Below are positions 16,928 to 25,647 of a stretch of 34,221 nt of DNA, in pieces (the stretch's first letter is position 1; every line of letters begins with the position of its first letter). Both the position numbers and the translations under genes were made by a program. Below the pieces are notes generated by a model. It searched no databases. It saw only the letters and a program-made list of their open reading frames with translations, and had not been told where the DNA came from. Origin of the DNA: Scopulibacillus daqui (lineage in GTDB: Bacteria > Bacillota > Bacilli > Bacillales > Sporolactobacillaceae). Location: assembly GCF_016908855.1 (NCBI RefSeq), contig NZ_JAFBER010000027.1:1-34221 (forward strand), given 5' to 3'.

Positions 16928-17899
16928 TTAGTGCATGGATGCAATCTGTTGTTGAATTGGATTTTCAACCCAGTTCATCCATTGCTGGCGATGGTGTCTG
17001 CGAAGATACAATGAATAAGACGAGAGGCGCTTTTGCCATTCGATTGGCAGATTGTTAAATTGCATCATTTTCTGTTTTTCTTGTGCTGATAAAGGCTGGA
17101 TATATTTTCCCGTCTTGGGTGAAATCGCTTTGCCTAAATATTTGGCGCTTAATACTGGCTTAAATGGTACGGGATGAGGACTCATGTCGTTTGTATGTCC
17201 GGTATAAAACAAATATTTATGGTTTTCTTCAAACCACTCTTCGAAAATGGCCAGCGCGTCGCGTCCAGACTGGGCGTTTGACATGTTCGGAATAAAGCTG
17301 AGCAGCTTTCTGGCCAATAATCTTTCTTTTTGATTCGAAGAGTTTAAGTAATTTGAGATTAGAATAAGGCATAACGGATCAGCTGACTCGAACACAGCCC
17401 AAATGAGATAGTGATGCTGCGATTGATGACGGTAACGATAGAAGACTAAATCAATGGTTTCTTTTAAAACATCGTCTTGGTATGTCACAAGCATTTGAAC
17501 AACTGCGCTGTCTATAATCTGCAAGTAGCCGGGTATAATAAATTCTTTCGCGCCAGTCTCTAATATCCAACGAAAAGTCGTGATCACAAGATCATGTTGA
17601 TCAGTGAAATGTTTGATTTTATGGATGCCCAGATCCGCGCCATGTAAAACATTTTCAATATGTGATATGGCCATTTTATTACGGTCGTTAAGCTGATGCT
17701 TGTATTTTTTTTCGATAATGTGTTTTGATAATGTGAAAAGGGTCGGAAATTCAAGGGTATCTTTATTAATGAGTTTAATGGCTTTCTTTTGATCGCTATC
17801 GAAGAGTTTTTTCCATTTCTTTAATAGATCAGTCTTATCGTGTTTTCTTAATTGGTTCAGCGGATGTTCATTCCGTTTATCTTCATGATTCATAGTCAT
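16928..17899 (-). CDS. Unrecognised 323-residue protein upstream of tgl
   Basis: I do not recognise the family. The start ATG 17899 follows GGAGGG with 6-base spacing; a longer frame from 18028 lacks one. The protein is hydrophilic and mostly helical. Its middle (about residues 80-225) alternates amphipathic helices such as FIIPGYLQIIDSAVVQMLV and LLARKLLSFIPNM, suggestive of HEAT-like repeats. The C-terminal 80 residues are rich in Tyr, Pro, Arg and His (LSSYSLYLRRHHRQQWMNW). There is no signal peptide, membrane segment or obvious catalytic motif. It ends 16 bases before tgl on the same strand with no terminator between, so it may be sporulation-related, for example a coat protein or a Tgl substrate; that is inference from position only. 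Confidence 0.8.
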   Translation of the reverse strand: MTMNHEDKRNEHPLNQLRKHDKTDLLKKWKKLFDSDQKKAIKLINKDTLEFPTLFTLSKHIIEKKYKHQLNDRNKMAISHIENVLHGADLGIHKIKHFTDQHDLVITTFRWILETGAKEFIIPGYLQIIDSAVVQMLVTYQDDVLKETIDLVFYRYRHQSQHHYLIWAVFESADPLCLILISNYLNSSNQKERLLARKLLSFIPNMSNAQSGRDALAIFEEWFEENHKYLFYTGHTNDMSPHPVPFKPVLSAKYLGKAISPKTGKYIQPLSAQEKQKMMQFNNLPIEWQKRLSSYSLYLRRHHRQQWMNWVENPIQQQIASMH

Positions 17900-17993
17900 G
17901 ACAAGCCCTCCAATATTTGAGAACATTAGTAAATATATATGTTGCAAAAAAATCTTCATGTCTAATGAGGTGTTAGAGAGAAGTATAGGAGCA

Positions 17994-18034
17994 CAAAAAA
18001 TAAAAAAGTACCGGAGCTGATAAAGCACCGATAC
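17994..18034 (-). terminator. Terminator of the HpaB-type monooxygenase gene
   Basis: On the minus strand a 10-base stem with one mismatch and one G-U pair (18025-18034 with 18008-18017) and a 7-base loop is followed by a long T tract with few interruptions (18007 down to 17994). Confidence 0.75.
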
Positions 18035-18049
18035 AGAAGGGAATTTAGA

Positions 18050-19510
18050 TTAATCAGGATCTTTTTGCAAAAAGTCATTGACTCGCTCCACAAAATGTTT
18101 TCGATTATACTTATTATAAAGGTTTGTTGCCAGCCTGACAGGATCTCCGAAGAAAAACCGTTCATAAAGGACTTGCCTGGAACCGAAAGCGCTCATGCAT
18201 GCGTCCCACGCAAGACGGAACAGCCTGACTTTATCTTCGCCTTTTGATTGAGATGATTGCAAATATAAATCGAGTTCAGGTTTGAGCTCTGACTTAAAGT
18301 CGGCCTCAGTCGGAATCGATACAAGTCCGCTCGCACCGATCAACTGAATAATTTCAACAAATCGCGGATATATCTTAGGGTAATATTGTGTTGCTGCCAA
18401 GAGCGGATTTGGGTCGGGAGAGAAGACGCCCCATTGGTTCATTTTGGCTTGCTTTTCTGATGAATAAATAAAACCCTTCATTGCTTCAATACCGACGATA
18501 ACTTCAGATATCTTTTCATGAATGTGCTGATATTCGCCAACATTAATTTCGTCAATCATCTTTTGCATTAATCCTAACAAAAATTCGGTTTTTATCACAT
18601 TTTTGCAAATAATTTGGTGAGTTGTGTGAGAGAAAAAACCGCTGTCATTATATAGACGATTATTAACAGGGACGCTGCCGTGTATAAAGACTCGGTCCCA
18701 AGGTACTGTGACACGGTCAAAGACGACGATTGTATCCATTTCCTCAAATCGTGACCCAAGCGGATGGTCGAATGTTGATTTGCCGTAATCGAATGACTCC
18801 CGCGTCATAAATTTGAGGCCGGGCGTATTATTCGGAATAGCAAAAGCATAGGCATAAGGGGCGGTTCCGGAGATTTGCGGCAATTGCGCGCCTGAAGGGA
18901 AGACAATGATTTCGTCTGTTGTTCCGCCTTGTGTAGCCAGAAGCCTTGCACCGTGAATAACAATGCCGTCATCATTTTCATCGACGATTTGGGCAGCAAT
19001 AATTTCTGGGGATTCTTCAATATAAAAGCTTGCCCGGTTTACTTGCGGCTGTATAAAGGTATGTGTCAATGCCAAATCATTTTCTCTTACATATTCATAG
19101 TATTTTTTCATATTTTGTGCGCATTCCATGCTTTGATCTTCGAGGATTTTAGCTGATGTTCCAAAGGTCATGAGAGCGGTATTCATATAATCGGGAGATC
19201 GCCCTAACATGCCGCAGGAAAGTTTTGCCCACTCCTGGATAGCCAATCGTCTTTTCTCTAAATCTTCGTGATTTCTTGGAGGCAAATAGGATGTACCGAT
19301 ACGATTGCCGGTTGTATCCGATTTCCAGGTCATTAAATCAATAAGGTCCGGATGATGCTGAAGATCATACAGTTTGGCTTGGCTTTTAATCACCCCTTTA
19401 AAAGCGGGATGTTCTGAAATTTTTCCGGTGATTTTTTTACCCTCATACCAAATGTTTGCCTTTAATTGATCTATTCTTTCGATATATTGTTGTCCGTTGA
19501 CCGCTGGCAT
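18050..19510 (-). CDS. HpaB-family FAD-dependent monooxygenase, oxygenase component (YoaI-like)
   Basis: This is the large component of two-component flavin monooxygenases that hydroxylate phenols, typically 4-hydroxyphenylacetate, using FADH2 from a separate reductase. Family blocks are present: YIERIDQLKANIWYEGKKI at the N-terminus, GTSYLPPRNHEDLEKRR and SPDYMNTALMTF, the central YAFAIPNNTPGLKF, VPWDRVFIHGSV, and the C-terminal FGSRQVLYERFFFGDPVR. With ATG 19510, behind GAGGTGA, it has 486 residues, normal for the family. A reading from 19627 would add 39 unlikely residues. No flavin reductase gene is nearby, so the partner must be elsewhere. Substrate unproven; similar to B. subtilis YoaI. 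Confidence 0.88.
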   Translation of the reverse strand: MPAVNGQQYIERIDQLKANIWYEGKKITGKISEHPAFKGVIKSQAKLYDLQHHPDLIDLMTWKSDTTGNRIGTSYLPPRNHEDLEKRRLAIQEWAKLSCGMLGRSPDYMNTALMTFGTSAKILEDQSMECAQNMKKYYEYVRENDLALTHTFIQPQVNRASFYIEESPEIIAAQIVDENDDGIVIHGARLLATQGGTTDEIIVFPSGAQLPQISGTAPYAYAFAIPNNTPGLKFMTRESFDYGKSTFDHPLGSRFEEMDTIVVFDRVTVPWDRVFIHGSVPVNNRLYNDSGFFSHTTHQIICKNVIKTEFLLGLMQKMIDEINVGEYQHIHEKISEVIVGIEAMKGFIYSSEKQAKMNQWGVFSPDPNPLLAATQYYPKIYPRFVEIIQLIGASGLVSIPTEADFKSELKPELDLYLQSSQSKGEDKVRLFRLAWDACMSAFGSRQVLYERFFFGDPVRLATNLYNKYNRKHFVERVNDFLQKDPD

Positions 19511-19940
19511 AGCTGTCACCTCATTTTGTCTTTTCATATCTATAGTAAGAGTTTGGGCATGTACATGTGACCGTTTCTTAGGGATGGAATTGAAGTAATA
19601 ACCGCAGCCGGTTGAAAAGTTGAGCAAGTAATGGCAGCAAATAAATGAAGCATATCCACCAATTATGTCTGGTGCGGAAGCGAGTTTTATTATCGCTTCT
19701 TTTTCATTTAAATGGATAAAAAATCGGGAATTTTTGCTTATTTTATATATTATCTTTTATTATTAATGTAAATCATTTGATTTATTTTGAATGTTTTATG
19801 TAATTTCGACAATATAATTGATTGGGATTTCAATTTGTGAAATAATTCTATAAAATCTATTGAAAGGGGGTGCAGCTTTATCAGCTCTTGTTGCAGAATT
19901 AACAGGGTTTACTAATGTCAAGAAAGCGTGTGGTCTTTAA
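19511..19940. other. Spacer between the monooxygenase and the L7/L12-tailed gene, with a hairpin and an open leader frame
   Basis: The left part is the upstream region of the monooxygenase gene. A hairpin with a T tail stands at 19677-19704. The centre (19705-19860) is very AT-rich with possible -10 elements (TATAAA 19849-19854). At 19863-19870 stands GAAAGGGG, a strong ribosome binding site, with no standard start codon at the right distance. A frame from TTG 19860 to TAA 19938 includes ALSALVAELTGFTNVKKAC and ends directly against the ATG of the next gene, in the same frame. Confidence 0.5.
19677..19704 (+). terminator. Terminator-like hairpin with no plus-strand gene before it
   Basis: GAAGCGA (19677-19683) and TCGCTTC (19693-19699) form a 7-base-pair stem with a 9-base loop, followed by TTTTTC on the plus strand. 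The nearest upstream plus-strand gene is more than 3.5 kb away, so it may stop antisense transcription or be left over from a lost gene. Confidence 0.45.
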
Positions 19941-20195
19941 ATGTTAATCACATCAATAATTATTAATATTGTATTTTTAATTTGGATCATTGTTTTAATG
20001 AACAAAATAAGTGTTTTGAGAAAAGAAAATGCAAAATATTTAGGCAAAGACAATAACTATAATGATCTTATTCGTCTTGCAAAAGAAAAACTGAATCATT
20101 CTACCGAAATGGAAACGATAAAATACCTAAGAACGGAAAAAGGGTTATCTATGATTGAAGCAAAAAAGATTGTAGATTCAATAAAAAATGGATAA
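19941..20195 (+). CDS. Small membrane-anchored protein with L7/L12 C-terminal-like tail
   Basis: 84 residues. The first 22 are one hydrophobic helix (ITSIIINIVFLIWIIVLM), then a charged helix, then ETIKYLRTEKGLSMIEAKKI followed by VDSIKNG. The tail resembles the C-terminal domain of ribosomal protein L7/L12 (I-x-x-[IV]R-x-x-x-GLxLxEAKxxVD). Such single-helix proteins with an L7/L12-like end are scattered among Firmicutes without known function. The ATG at 19941 directly follows an in-frame TAA and has no close ribosome binding site; the nearest strong one is 70 bases upstream at 19863. Translation may therefore depend on the upstream leader frame. A terminator follows at once. Confidence 0.65.
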   Translation: MLITSIIINIVFLIWIIVLMNKISVLRKENAKYLGKDNNYNDLIRLAKEKLNHSTEMETIKYLRTEKGLSMIEAKKIVDSIKNG

Positions 20196-20206
20196 ACCCA
20201 GCTTAT

Positions 20207-20232
20207 AGTCATCTCAAATGATGACTTTTTTT
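20207..20232 (+). terminator. Terminator of the small L7/L12-tailed gene
   Basis: AGTCATC (20207-20213), a 6-base loop, GATGACT (20220-20226), then TTTTTT. Confidence 0.85.
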
Positions 20233-20271
20233 ATTAAAAACAAAGTACATCGAACCTCTGATACTACAATT

Positions 20272-20280
20272 TGTTATAAT
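20272..20280 (+). promoter_or_regulatory. Extended -10 promoter element of kapB
   Basis: TGTTATAAT is a perfect extended -10. No good -35 stands 17 bases upstream. It predicts a leader of about 90 bases before ATG 20378. Confidence 0.5.
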
Positions 20281-20377
20281 TTATTTTATTGATATGAACA
20301 CTTCTAAAAGTGATCACTTTTTAATTCTTCCAGCTTTAATTTTCAACAAATATTTTAGGTTACGGGGAGAGATATGC

Positions 20378-20752
20378 ATGAAACCGAATGATATTGTGAC
20401 AACTCGATATAAAACGGGAGAGTATATAGCTAAATTTATTGAGCAGCGCGACGAAAAAAGGGCAGTGGTCGAAATTCAAGCCGTCCTCAGACATCCGACT
20501 CAAGGGGACTTGCATCAGCCTAATCAAGTTGATGTACCGTTATTTCACCAGCGTAAAGCACTGGCCTTTCGAGAAAAAGCAGTCGTGCAAATTCATTCTT
20601 TAAAACCTTTTCAAGGTGCTGTTCCAGACTACAAATCATCGCTAAGGAAATCATTAGATGAGGCTTATGAGCGGCTGGAACAACGCGATGATTCATGGGC
20701 AGAAAAGGCTAAAGAAAACTTAAAAGATCTTGAAAAAGACTATTTTAAATAA
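20378..20752 (+). CDS. kapB: Kinase-associated protein B (KapB)
   Basis: KapB is a small cytoplasmic or membrane-associated protein that in B. subtilis is needed for the KinB branch of the sporulation phosphorelay. The 124-residue sequence has the family's characteristic centre HPTQGDLHQPNQVDVPLFHQ followed by RKALAFREK, then VPDYKSSLRKSLDEA and the ending LEKDYFK. The start ATG 20378 follows GGGGAGA with 7-base spacing; a start at 20294 would add 28 residues without support. It is monocistronic with its own promoter and terminator. No kinase gene is adjacent. Confidence 0.88.
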   Translation: MKPNDIVTTRYKTGEYIAKFIEQRDEKRAVVEIQAVLRHPTQGDLHQPNQVDVPLFHQRKALAFREKAVVQIHSLKPFQGAVPDYKSSLRKSLDEAYERLEQRDDSWAEKAKENLKDLEKDYFK

Positions 20753-20754
20753 GA

Positions 20755-20790
20755 AAAACCGGGCAAAGCTTCAACATCGCCCGGTTTTCG
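20755..20790 (+). terminator. Terminator of kapB
   Basis: AAAACCGGGC (20755-20764) pairs perfectly with GCCCGGTTTT (20779-20788) across a 14-base loop. Confidence 0.87.
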
Positions 20791-20929
20791 CATTCTTTAA
20801 GCGATAGTCTTTTTTCTAGCCGGTCAGACTTGGAATGCCTCTCAAAGGCATCGCTATAAACGAGTTCACTTTCCACCTTGTATTTATGTTAAACTGTTTG
20901 TATGGATTCTAGAGTATGAGGTGAATGAC

Positions 20930-21724
20930 TTGGAACAATATTTAAATCTATGCCGTGATATATTGAACAAAGGAACAAAAAAAGAAGACCGTACTGGAAC
21001 TGGAACGATCAGCCTCTTTGGTTATCAAATGCGTTTTCCCTTACAAGAAGGTTTTCCGCTTCTAACAACAAAAAAATTACATTTGAAATCGATCATCTAT
21101 GAATTGCTATGGTTTTTAAGAGGGGATACCAATATTCGTTACTTGCAAGAGCATGGGGTAAGAATTTGGAATGAATGGGCGGATGACAATGGTGATCTAG
21201 GTCCTGTGTATGGTTATCAGTGGCGCTCATGGCCTGGAAAAAACGGTGAGACCATCGATCAAATCGCAAAGGTTGTTGATATGATTAAACACCAGCCAGA
21301 TTCCAGAAGGTTGATTGTTACCGCTTGGAATCCGGCTGATATCGAAGAAATGGCCCTGCCGCCGTGCCATTGTCTGTTTCAGTTTTATGTAAACAACGGA
21401 CGATTATCTTGTCAGTTGTACCAGCGAAGCGCGGATGTTTTTCTAGGTGTTCCGTTCAATATAGTCTCATATGCCTTATTGACACATATGATTGCTCATG
21501 TAACCGGACTGGAAGCAGGAGAATTTATTCATACCCTTGGCGATGCGCATATTTATTTAAACCATCTTGATCAAGTCAAAGAACAAATTCAAAGGGAACC
21601 TAGAAAGCTTCCTCAGTTAAGCATAAACCGCAAAGTCGACTCTATATTTGACTTTAAATATGAAGATTTCACTATTGAAGGATATCATCCTCATCCGCAT
21701 ATTAAAGGCAAGGTGTCGGTATGA
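20930..21724 (+). CDS. thyA: Thymidylate synthase
   Basis: It converts dUMP to dTMP with methylenetetrahydrofolate, releasing dihydrofolate. The 264-residue protein has the folate/dUMP blocks [26 protein letters not shown] and [20 protein letters not shown]. The nucleophile is Cys146 in [31 protein letters not shown] and the C-terminal KGKVSV complete the set. The start is TTG 20930: GAGGTGA lies five bases before it, and the resulting MEQYLNLC matches ThyB-type starts. GTG 20921 would overlap the binding site. Its stop overlaps the dfrA start (ATGA), so the two are translationally coupled. This is the ThyA/ThyB class, not flavin-dependent ThyX. Confidence 0.97.
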   Translation: MEQYLNLCRDILNKGTKKEDRTGTGTISLFGYQMRFPLQEGFPLLTTKKLHLKSIIYELLWFLRGDTNIRYLQEHGVRIWNEWADDNGDLGPVYGYQWRSWPGKNGETIDQIAKVVDMIKHQPDSRRLIVTAWNPADIEEMALPPCHCLFQFYVNNGRLSCQLYQRSADVFLGVPFNIVSYALLTHMIAHVTGLEAGEFIHTLGDAHIYLNHLDQVKEQIQREPRKLPQLSINRKVDSIFDFKYEDFTIEGYHPHPHIKGKVSV

Positions 21725-22215
21725 TTTCATTCCTTCTTGCCATGGACAAAAACAGATTAATCGGCAAAAATAATGATTTGCCTTGGCATCTTCCGGCTGA
21801 CTTAAAATATTTTAAAGAGCTGACGATGCACCATACGATCGTAATGGGCAGAAAAACATTCGAATCGATCGGCAAACCATTGCCGGGAAGAGACAATGTT
21901 GTTTTGACGCGGGACGTATCCTATCATCCTGAAGGTGTTGCGACCATTCATTCGCCAGAAGCCTTATTAAGCGAATACGATCCTCATCAAGAGATTTTTA
22001 TTATCGGCGGGGCAAAAGTATTTGAAGCCTTCTTTCCATATGCGGATCGCTTGTATATTACTTTGATTGAAGAAACATTTGAGGGCGACACATATTTTGA
22101 AGGGTTTCATGAAGAGGAATGGACGCTCATTTCCGAAAAACAAGGGACCGTTGACGAAAAAAATAAATATAAGCATCGCTTTCTAGTATATGAAAAAAAG
22201 AATAGATTAAAATAG
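21721..22215 (+). CDS. dfrA: Dihydrofolate reductase
   Basis: It reduces the dihydrofolate made by the preceding enzyme back to tetrahydrofolate with NADPH. 164 residues, usual for bacterial DHFR. Diagnostic features: [20 protein letters not shown] with [14 protein letters not shown] (the acidic residue of the active site is the Asp in PADLK), [17 protein letters not shown] for NADPH, and [23 protein letters not shown] 21721 overlaps the thyA stop by four bases. A long hairpin terminator begins inside the last codons. Confidence 0.97.
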   Translation: MISFLLAMDKNRLIGKNNDLPWHLPADLKYFKELTMHHTIVMGRKTFESIGKPLPGRDNVVLTRDVSYHPEGVATIHSPEALLSEYDPHQEIFIIGGAKVFEAFFPYADRLYITLIEETFEGDTYFEGFHEEEWTLISEKQGTVDEKNKYKHRFLVYEKKNRLK

Positions 22216-22252
22216 AGTGTGGCTGGGTCACACTCTATTTTTAATCTTCTTA
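22198..22252 (+). terminator. Long terminator of thyA-dfrA
   Basis: The core is AAATAGAGTGTG (22210-22221) paired perfectly with CACACTCTATTT (22229-22240) around a 7-base loop, followed by TTTAAT. Flanking bases extend the pairing to roughly 23 pairs with small bulges (AAGAATAGATT against AATCTTCTT), starting inside the dfrA coding end. Confidence 0.88.
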
Positions 22253-22670
22253 AGAATATAATGGTAAATTCAATATAATTAGTGATATCGAAAAATTATA
22301 AAAAGGTTATAAAATGGACATAACTGTAGTAATTTAAAGTTTTATAGCAAATTATTTATTCTCTTCTCGTATTTCGGTGGAAAATGGAAGGATTTAACGT
22401 GATAAGATTATTCAATAAAAAAAGAAAAAAAAACTATAAAAATCTAGTATGAAAGCCTTTAAATAATGAAACTCAAGGATTATACTTGTGTATGAAAAAA
22501 AGAATAGGCTTAATTTGAAGCGCTATTCTTTGTTTGCTAAAATATTTCTGAAATTGACACCATGATTGCCAAAAAAGGGAGGCGAATTCATCGATATCAT
22601 GGATCGGCGTTTTCGACACCAATGATAACGATAAAATGTTAAAACAATTTATCAAATGAGAAATTGGTTT

Positions 22671-22684
22671 TGAAAGTGTTTTCT
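22671..22684 (+). promoter_or_regulatory. Possible CcpA (cre) site upstream of odhA
   Basis: TGAAAGTGTTTTCT matches the cre consensus TGWAARCGYTWNCW at 13 of 14 positions; the mismatch is the first base of the central CG. Carbon catabolite control of the TCA cycle in Bacillus makes this plausible. Pattern match only. Confidence 0.4.
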
Positions 22685-22725
22685 CGTTTTCAAAAAAAGC
22701 GGCCGATGCCCTGTTTTTGAAAACG
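22685..22725 (+). promoter_or_regulatory. Perfect 12-base inverted repeat before odhA
   Basis: CGTTTTCAAAAA (22685-22696) pairs fully with TTTTTGAAAACG (22714-22725). The 17-base loop holds a smaller GGC-CGAT-GCC hairpin. It begins right after the cre-like box and ends 52 bases before the odhA start. It may be a leader structure or operator; it is not a classic terminator, as the T run lies inside the stem. Confidence 0.45.
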
Positions 22726-22777
22726 CATAAAAGGTTAGGTTATGTCACTATTATTGCAGTTAGGAGTGTCGCAAAAA

Positions 22778-25615
22778 ATGGCTACTGATAAGACACAAAG
22801 CCAACAGCCATGGCAAGGATTTCATGGTCCTAACCTCGGCTATGTTCAGGAACTTTATGAAGAATATCTAAAAGATCCAAATTCAGTGGAACCTGATTTG
22901 AAAAATCTATTTGACCAATGGGGACAGCCGCCATCTGAAGTTTCAGATGATGAAGCTCAACCAACTCAAGTTACTGATAACGTTGATCAAATTGGGAATT
23001 TGGCAAATGTGATAGCGGCCGTTAAATTAGCTGATAAAATTCGTGCATACGGCCATTTGGGCGCGCAAATCTATCCGCTCGGCAGGGAAAAAGATGATGA
23101 TTTATCGATGCTTGATCCTGCAAAATACCAATTAACAGATGTCAGCCTGAAAGCCATCCCGGCGAAGGTTGTTTGGCATAATGCGCCAGATCACCTTCAA
23201 AACGGTCTGGAAGCTATAAATGAGTTAAGAAGAATCTATACAAAATCTTTAGCCTACGAATTTAGCCATGTACATAATGTTGATGAACGCCAATGGTTAA
23301 ATGAGATGGTTGAAAGCGGTTCATTTCATCTTAACTTGACTGATGAAGAGCGCGTAGAATTGTTAAACGAATTGACTGAAGTTGAAGGTTTGGAAAAGTT
23401 TCTTCATCGGACGTTTGTCGGCCAAAAACGTTTTTCGATTGAAGGCGTCGATTTATTAGTTCCAATGCTTAACAAAATGATTAAGAAATGTGTTCATGAC
23501 GGTACGCATAATGTCATGATCGGTATGGCTCATCGCGGACGCTTAAACGTACTTGCCCATGTGCTTGGTAAGCCATATGAAATGATCCTGTCTGAATTCC
23601 ATCATTCGCCAAACAAAGAACTGGTTCCTTCAGAGGGTTCACGAGGCATCAATTATGGATGGACTGGAGATGTCAAATACCATTTAGGCGCTGATCGCGA
23701 TATAGAGGAAAATGAGGCGCATGCTCATGTAACATTGGCAAACAATCCAAGCCATTTGGAATTTGTTAATCCTGTTGTTGAAGGATATGCAAGGGCGACT
23801 CAAGATAACCGCCAAGCAGCGGGCTACCCTGTTCAGGATACATCCGAATCGCTCCCTATCCTTATCCATGGGGATTCAGCATTCCCTGGCGAAGGCATTG
23901 TCAGTGAAACATTGAATTTAAGTCAATTGCCGGGATATCAAACAGGCGGAACGATTCATATTATCGCTAACAACATGATCGGATTTACGACAGAAAGCAG
24001 GGATTCAAGGTCAACAAAATATGCCAGTGACCTTGCCAAAGGCTTTGAGATTCCAATCGTTCATGTCAATGCAGATGATCCTGAAGCCTGCCTTGATGCT
24101 GTTATTCTGGCCTATGAATACAGAAAGCGTTTTAAAAAGGATTTCCTTATTGATTTAATTGGTTATCGCCGTTTCGGGCATAACGAAATGGATGACCCTG
24201 CAGCTACACAGCCGCTTCTCTATGAGAAAATCAATAATCATCCTACTGTGCGGCTGCTATATGCCGAAACTTTGAAATCCGAAGGAAAGATAACAGACGA
24301 TGACATCAAACAATTAGAAAATAAAATACAGGAACGTTTGCAATCCATTTACGATGAAATAAAGAACCAAAGCGGCGAAATTGAAGAGAAAGATTTACCG
24401 CAAAAAATAGCCTGTGCTCTGCCGGAAATAAAAACGGCTGTATCGCATGACACGTTATACGAAATTAATCAGCAATTGTTAAATTGGCCGGAAGGATTTA
24501 CGGTCTATCCTAAACTGGCCAGAATCTTAAAACGCCGGGCAAACGCTTTGGATGAGAACGGCAAAGTTGACTGGGCGCTGGCGGAAGAGCTCGCTTTTGC
24601 AACTATTCTAAAAGATGGACATCCAATTAGATTTACAGGACAAGATACGGAAAGAGGAACATTCGCTCATCGCCACTTAGTTCTGCATGACAGCAAATCC
24701 GGGGAAACATTCTCGCCGCTGCACAGACTGCCAGACGTTAACGCATCTTTTGCGATTCATAACAGCCCGCTTTCTGAGGCATCTGTTTTAGGATTTGAAT
24801 ATGGATATAATGTGATTGCTCCAGAAACTTTAACGATTTGGGAAGCGCAATTTGGCGACTTCGCAAATGCCGGGCAAGTTATTTTTGACCAATTTATCGC
24901 TGCCGGACGAGCAAAATGGGGACAAAAATCAGGTCTTGTCATGCTTCTTCCACATGGATATGAAGGTCAAGGTCCTGAGCATTCAAGCGGCCGTTGGGAA
25001 CGATTTTTACAATTAGCTGCAGAAAACAACTGGTTTGTTGCCAATCTGTCAAGTGCGGCTCAATATTTCCACATTTTAAGACGCCAAGCCGAGCTTCTTG
25101 ACAAAGATGAGGTGCGTCCGCTCGTTATTATGACGCCGAAGAGCCTTCTTCGTCATTCTTTAGCTGCGTCGCCGGGTAAAGAGTTAAGTGAAGGGCGTTT
25201 CCGCACTGTTGTTGAACAACAAGGGCTGGGAGAAAAACAAGACCAAGTTGAACGCCTCATTTTATGCAGCGGAAAAGTAGCGATTGATCTGGCATCTGAA
25301 CTGACTTCATTGGAGAACAAGGATTGGTTGCACATTGTTCGTGTTGAACAGCTTTACCCGTTCCCTAAAGAAGAAATCAAGCAAATCATGGCGCGCTATA
25401 ACCATCTTAAAGAGGTTGTCTGGGTACAAGAAGAGCCGAAAAATATGGGGGCTTGGACATTTGTAGAACCAAGGCTGAGAGATATTGCTCCTGATCATGC
25501 ATCAGTAAGTTATATTGGCCGCCCTGATCGATCCAGCCCGGCTGTCGGTGAACCAGATATTCACAAAAAAGAACAAAACCGAATTCTAACGAAAGCTTTA
25601 AAACTCGAAAAATAA
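22778..25615 (+). CDS. odhA: 2-oxoglutarate dehydrogenase E1 component
   Basis: The thiamine-diphosphate-dependent E1 subunit decarboxylates 2-oxoglutarate and passes the succinyl group to the lipoyl arm of OdhB. It carries the short N-terminal E1 segment [20 protein letters not shown]. Then come [37 protein letters not shown], the ThDP-site region with [13 protein letters not shown] and [20 protein letters not shown], and the C-terminal [21 protein letters not shown] chose ATG 22778: AGGAGTG ends 8 bases before it. ATG 22742 adds 12 unusual residues and has only AAAGG. Length 945. It lies 32 bases before odhB. Regulation may involve the cre-like box and hairpin upstream. Confidence 0.96.
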   Translation: MATDKTQSQQPWQGFHGPNLGYVQELYEEYLKDPNSVEPDLKNLFDQWGQPPSEVSDDEAQPTQVTDNVDQIGNLANVIAAVKLADKIRAYGHLGAQIYPLGREKDDDLSMLDPAKYQLTDVSLKAIPAKVVWHNAPDHLQNGLEAINELRRIYTKSLAYEFSHVHNVDERQWLNEMVESGSFHLNLTDEERVELLNELTEVEGLEKFLHRTFVGQKRFSIEGVDLLVPMLNKMIKKCVHDGTHNVMIGMAHRGRLNVLAHVLGKPYEMILSEFHHSPNKELVPSEGSRGINYGWTGDVKYHLGADRDIEENEAHAHVTLANNPSHLEFVNPVVEGYARATQDNRQAAGYPVQDTSESLPILIHGDSAFPGEGIVSETLNLSQLPGYQTGGTIHIIANNMIGFTTESRDSRSTKYASDLAKGFEIPIVHVNADDPEACLDAVILAYEYRKRFKKDFLIDLIGYRRFGHNEMDDPAATQPLLYEKINNHPTVRLLYAETLKSEGKITDDDIKQLENKIQERLQSIYDEIKNQSGEIEEKDLPQKIACALPEIKTAVSHDTLYEINQQLLNWPEGFTVYPKLARILKRRANALDENGKVDWALAEELAFATILKDGHPIRFTGQDTERGTFAHRHLVLHDSKSGETFSPLHRLPDVNASFAIHNSPLSEASVLGFEYGYNVIAPETLTIWEAQFGDFANAGQVIFDQFIAAGRAKWGQKSGLVMLLPHGYEGQGPEHSSGRWERFLQLAAENNWFVANLSSAAQYFHILRRQAELLDKDEVRPLVIMTPKSLLRHSLAASPGKELSEGRFRTVVEQQGLGEKQDQVERLILCSGKVAIDLASELTSLENKDWLHIVRVEQLYPFPKEEIKQIMARYNHLKEVVWVQEEPKNMGAWTFVEPRLRDIAPDHASVSYIGRPDRSSPAVGEPDIHKKEQNRILTKALKLEK

Positions 25616-25647
25616 TTATATTGTGTCGGATTAAGGAGGTAACATCC

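Larger units (their letters stand above)
22253..22777. other. Long spacer upstream of odhA with regulatory and remnant elements
   Basis: There is no clear gene. It contains several small items. A frame at 22399-22452 (GTG after GGAAGG, 7-base spacing) encodes 17 residues, MIRLFNKKRKKNYKNLV. A second copy of TATGAAAAAAAGAATAG (22491-22507; first copy 22189-22205 at the dfrA end) forms the left arm of a 9-base hairpin with 22523-22531. A frame ending at about 22659 reads ISWIGVFDTNDNDKMLKQF. Then come a CcpA-like box and a 12-base hairpin (listed separately). No confident sigma-A promoter for odhA was found. Confidence 0.5.

Noticed and set aside
22554-22559. TTGACA in the odhA spacer as a promoter -35
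   Set aside because: The bases 17 further on are GGGAGG, so there is no -10 element.
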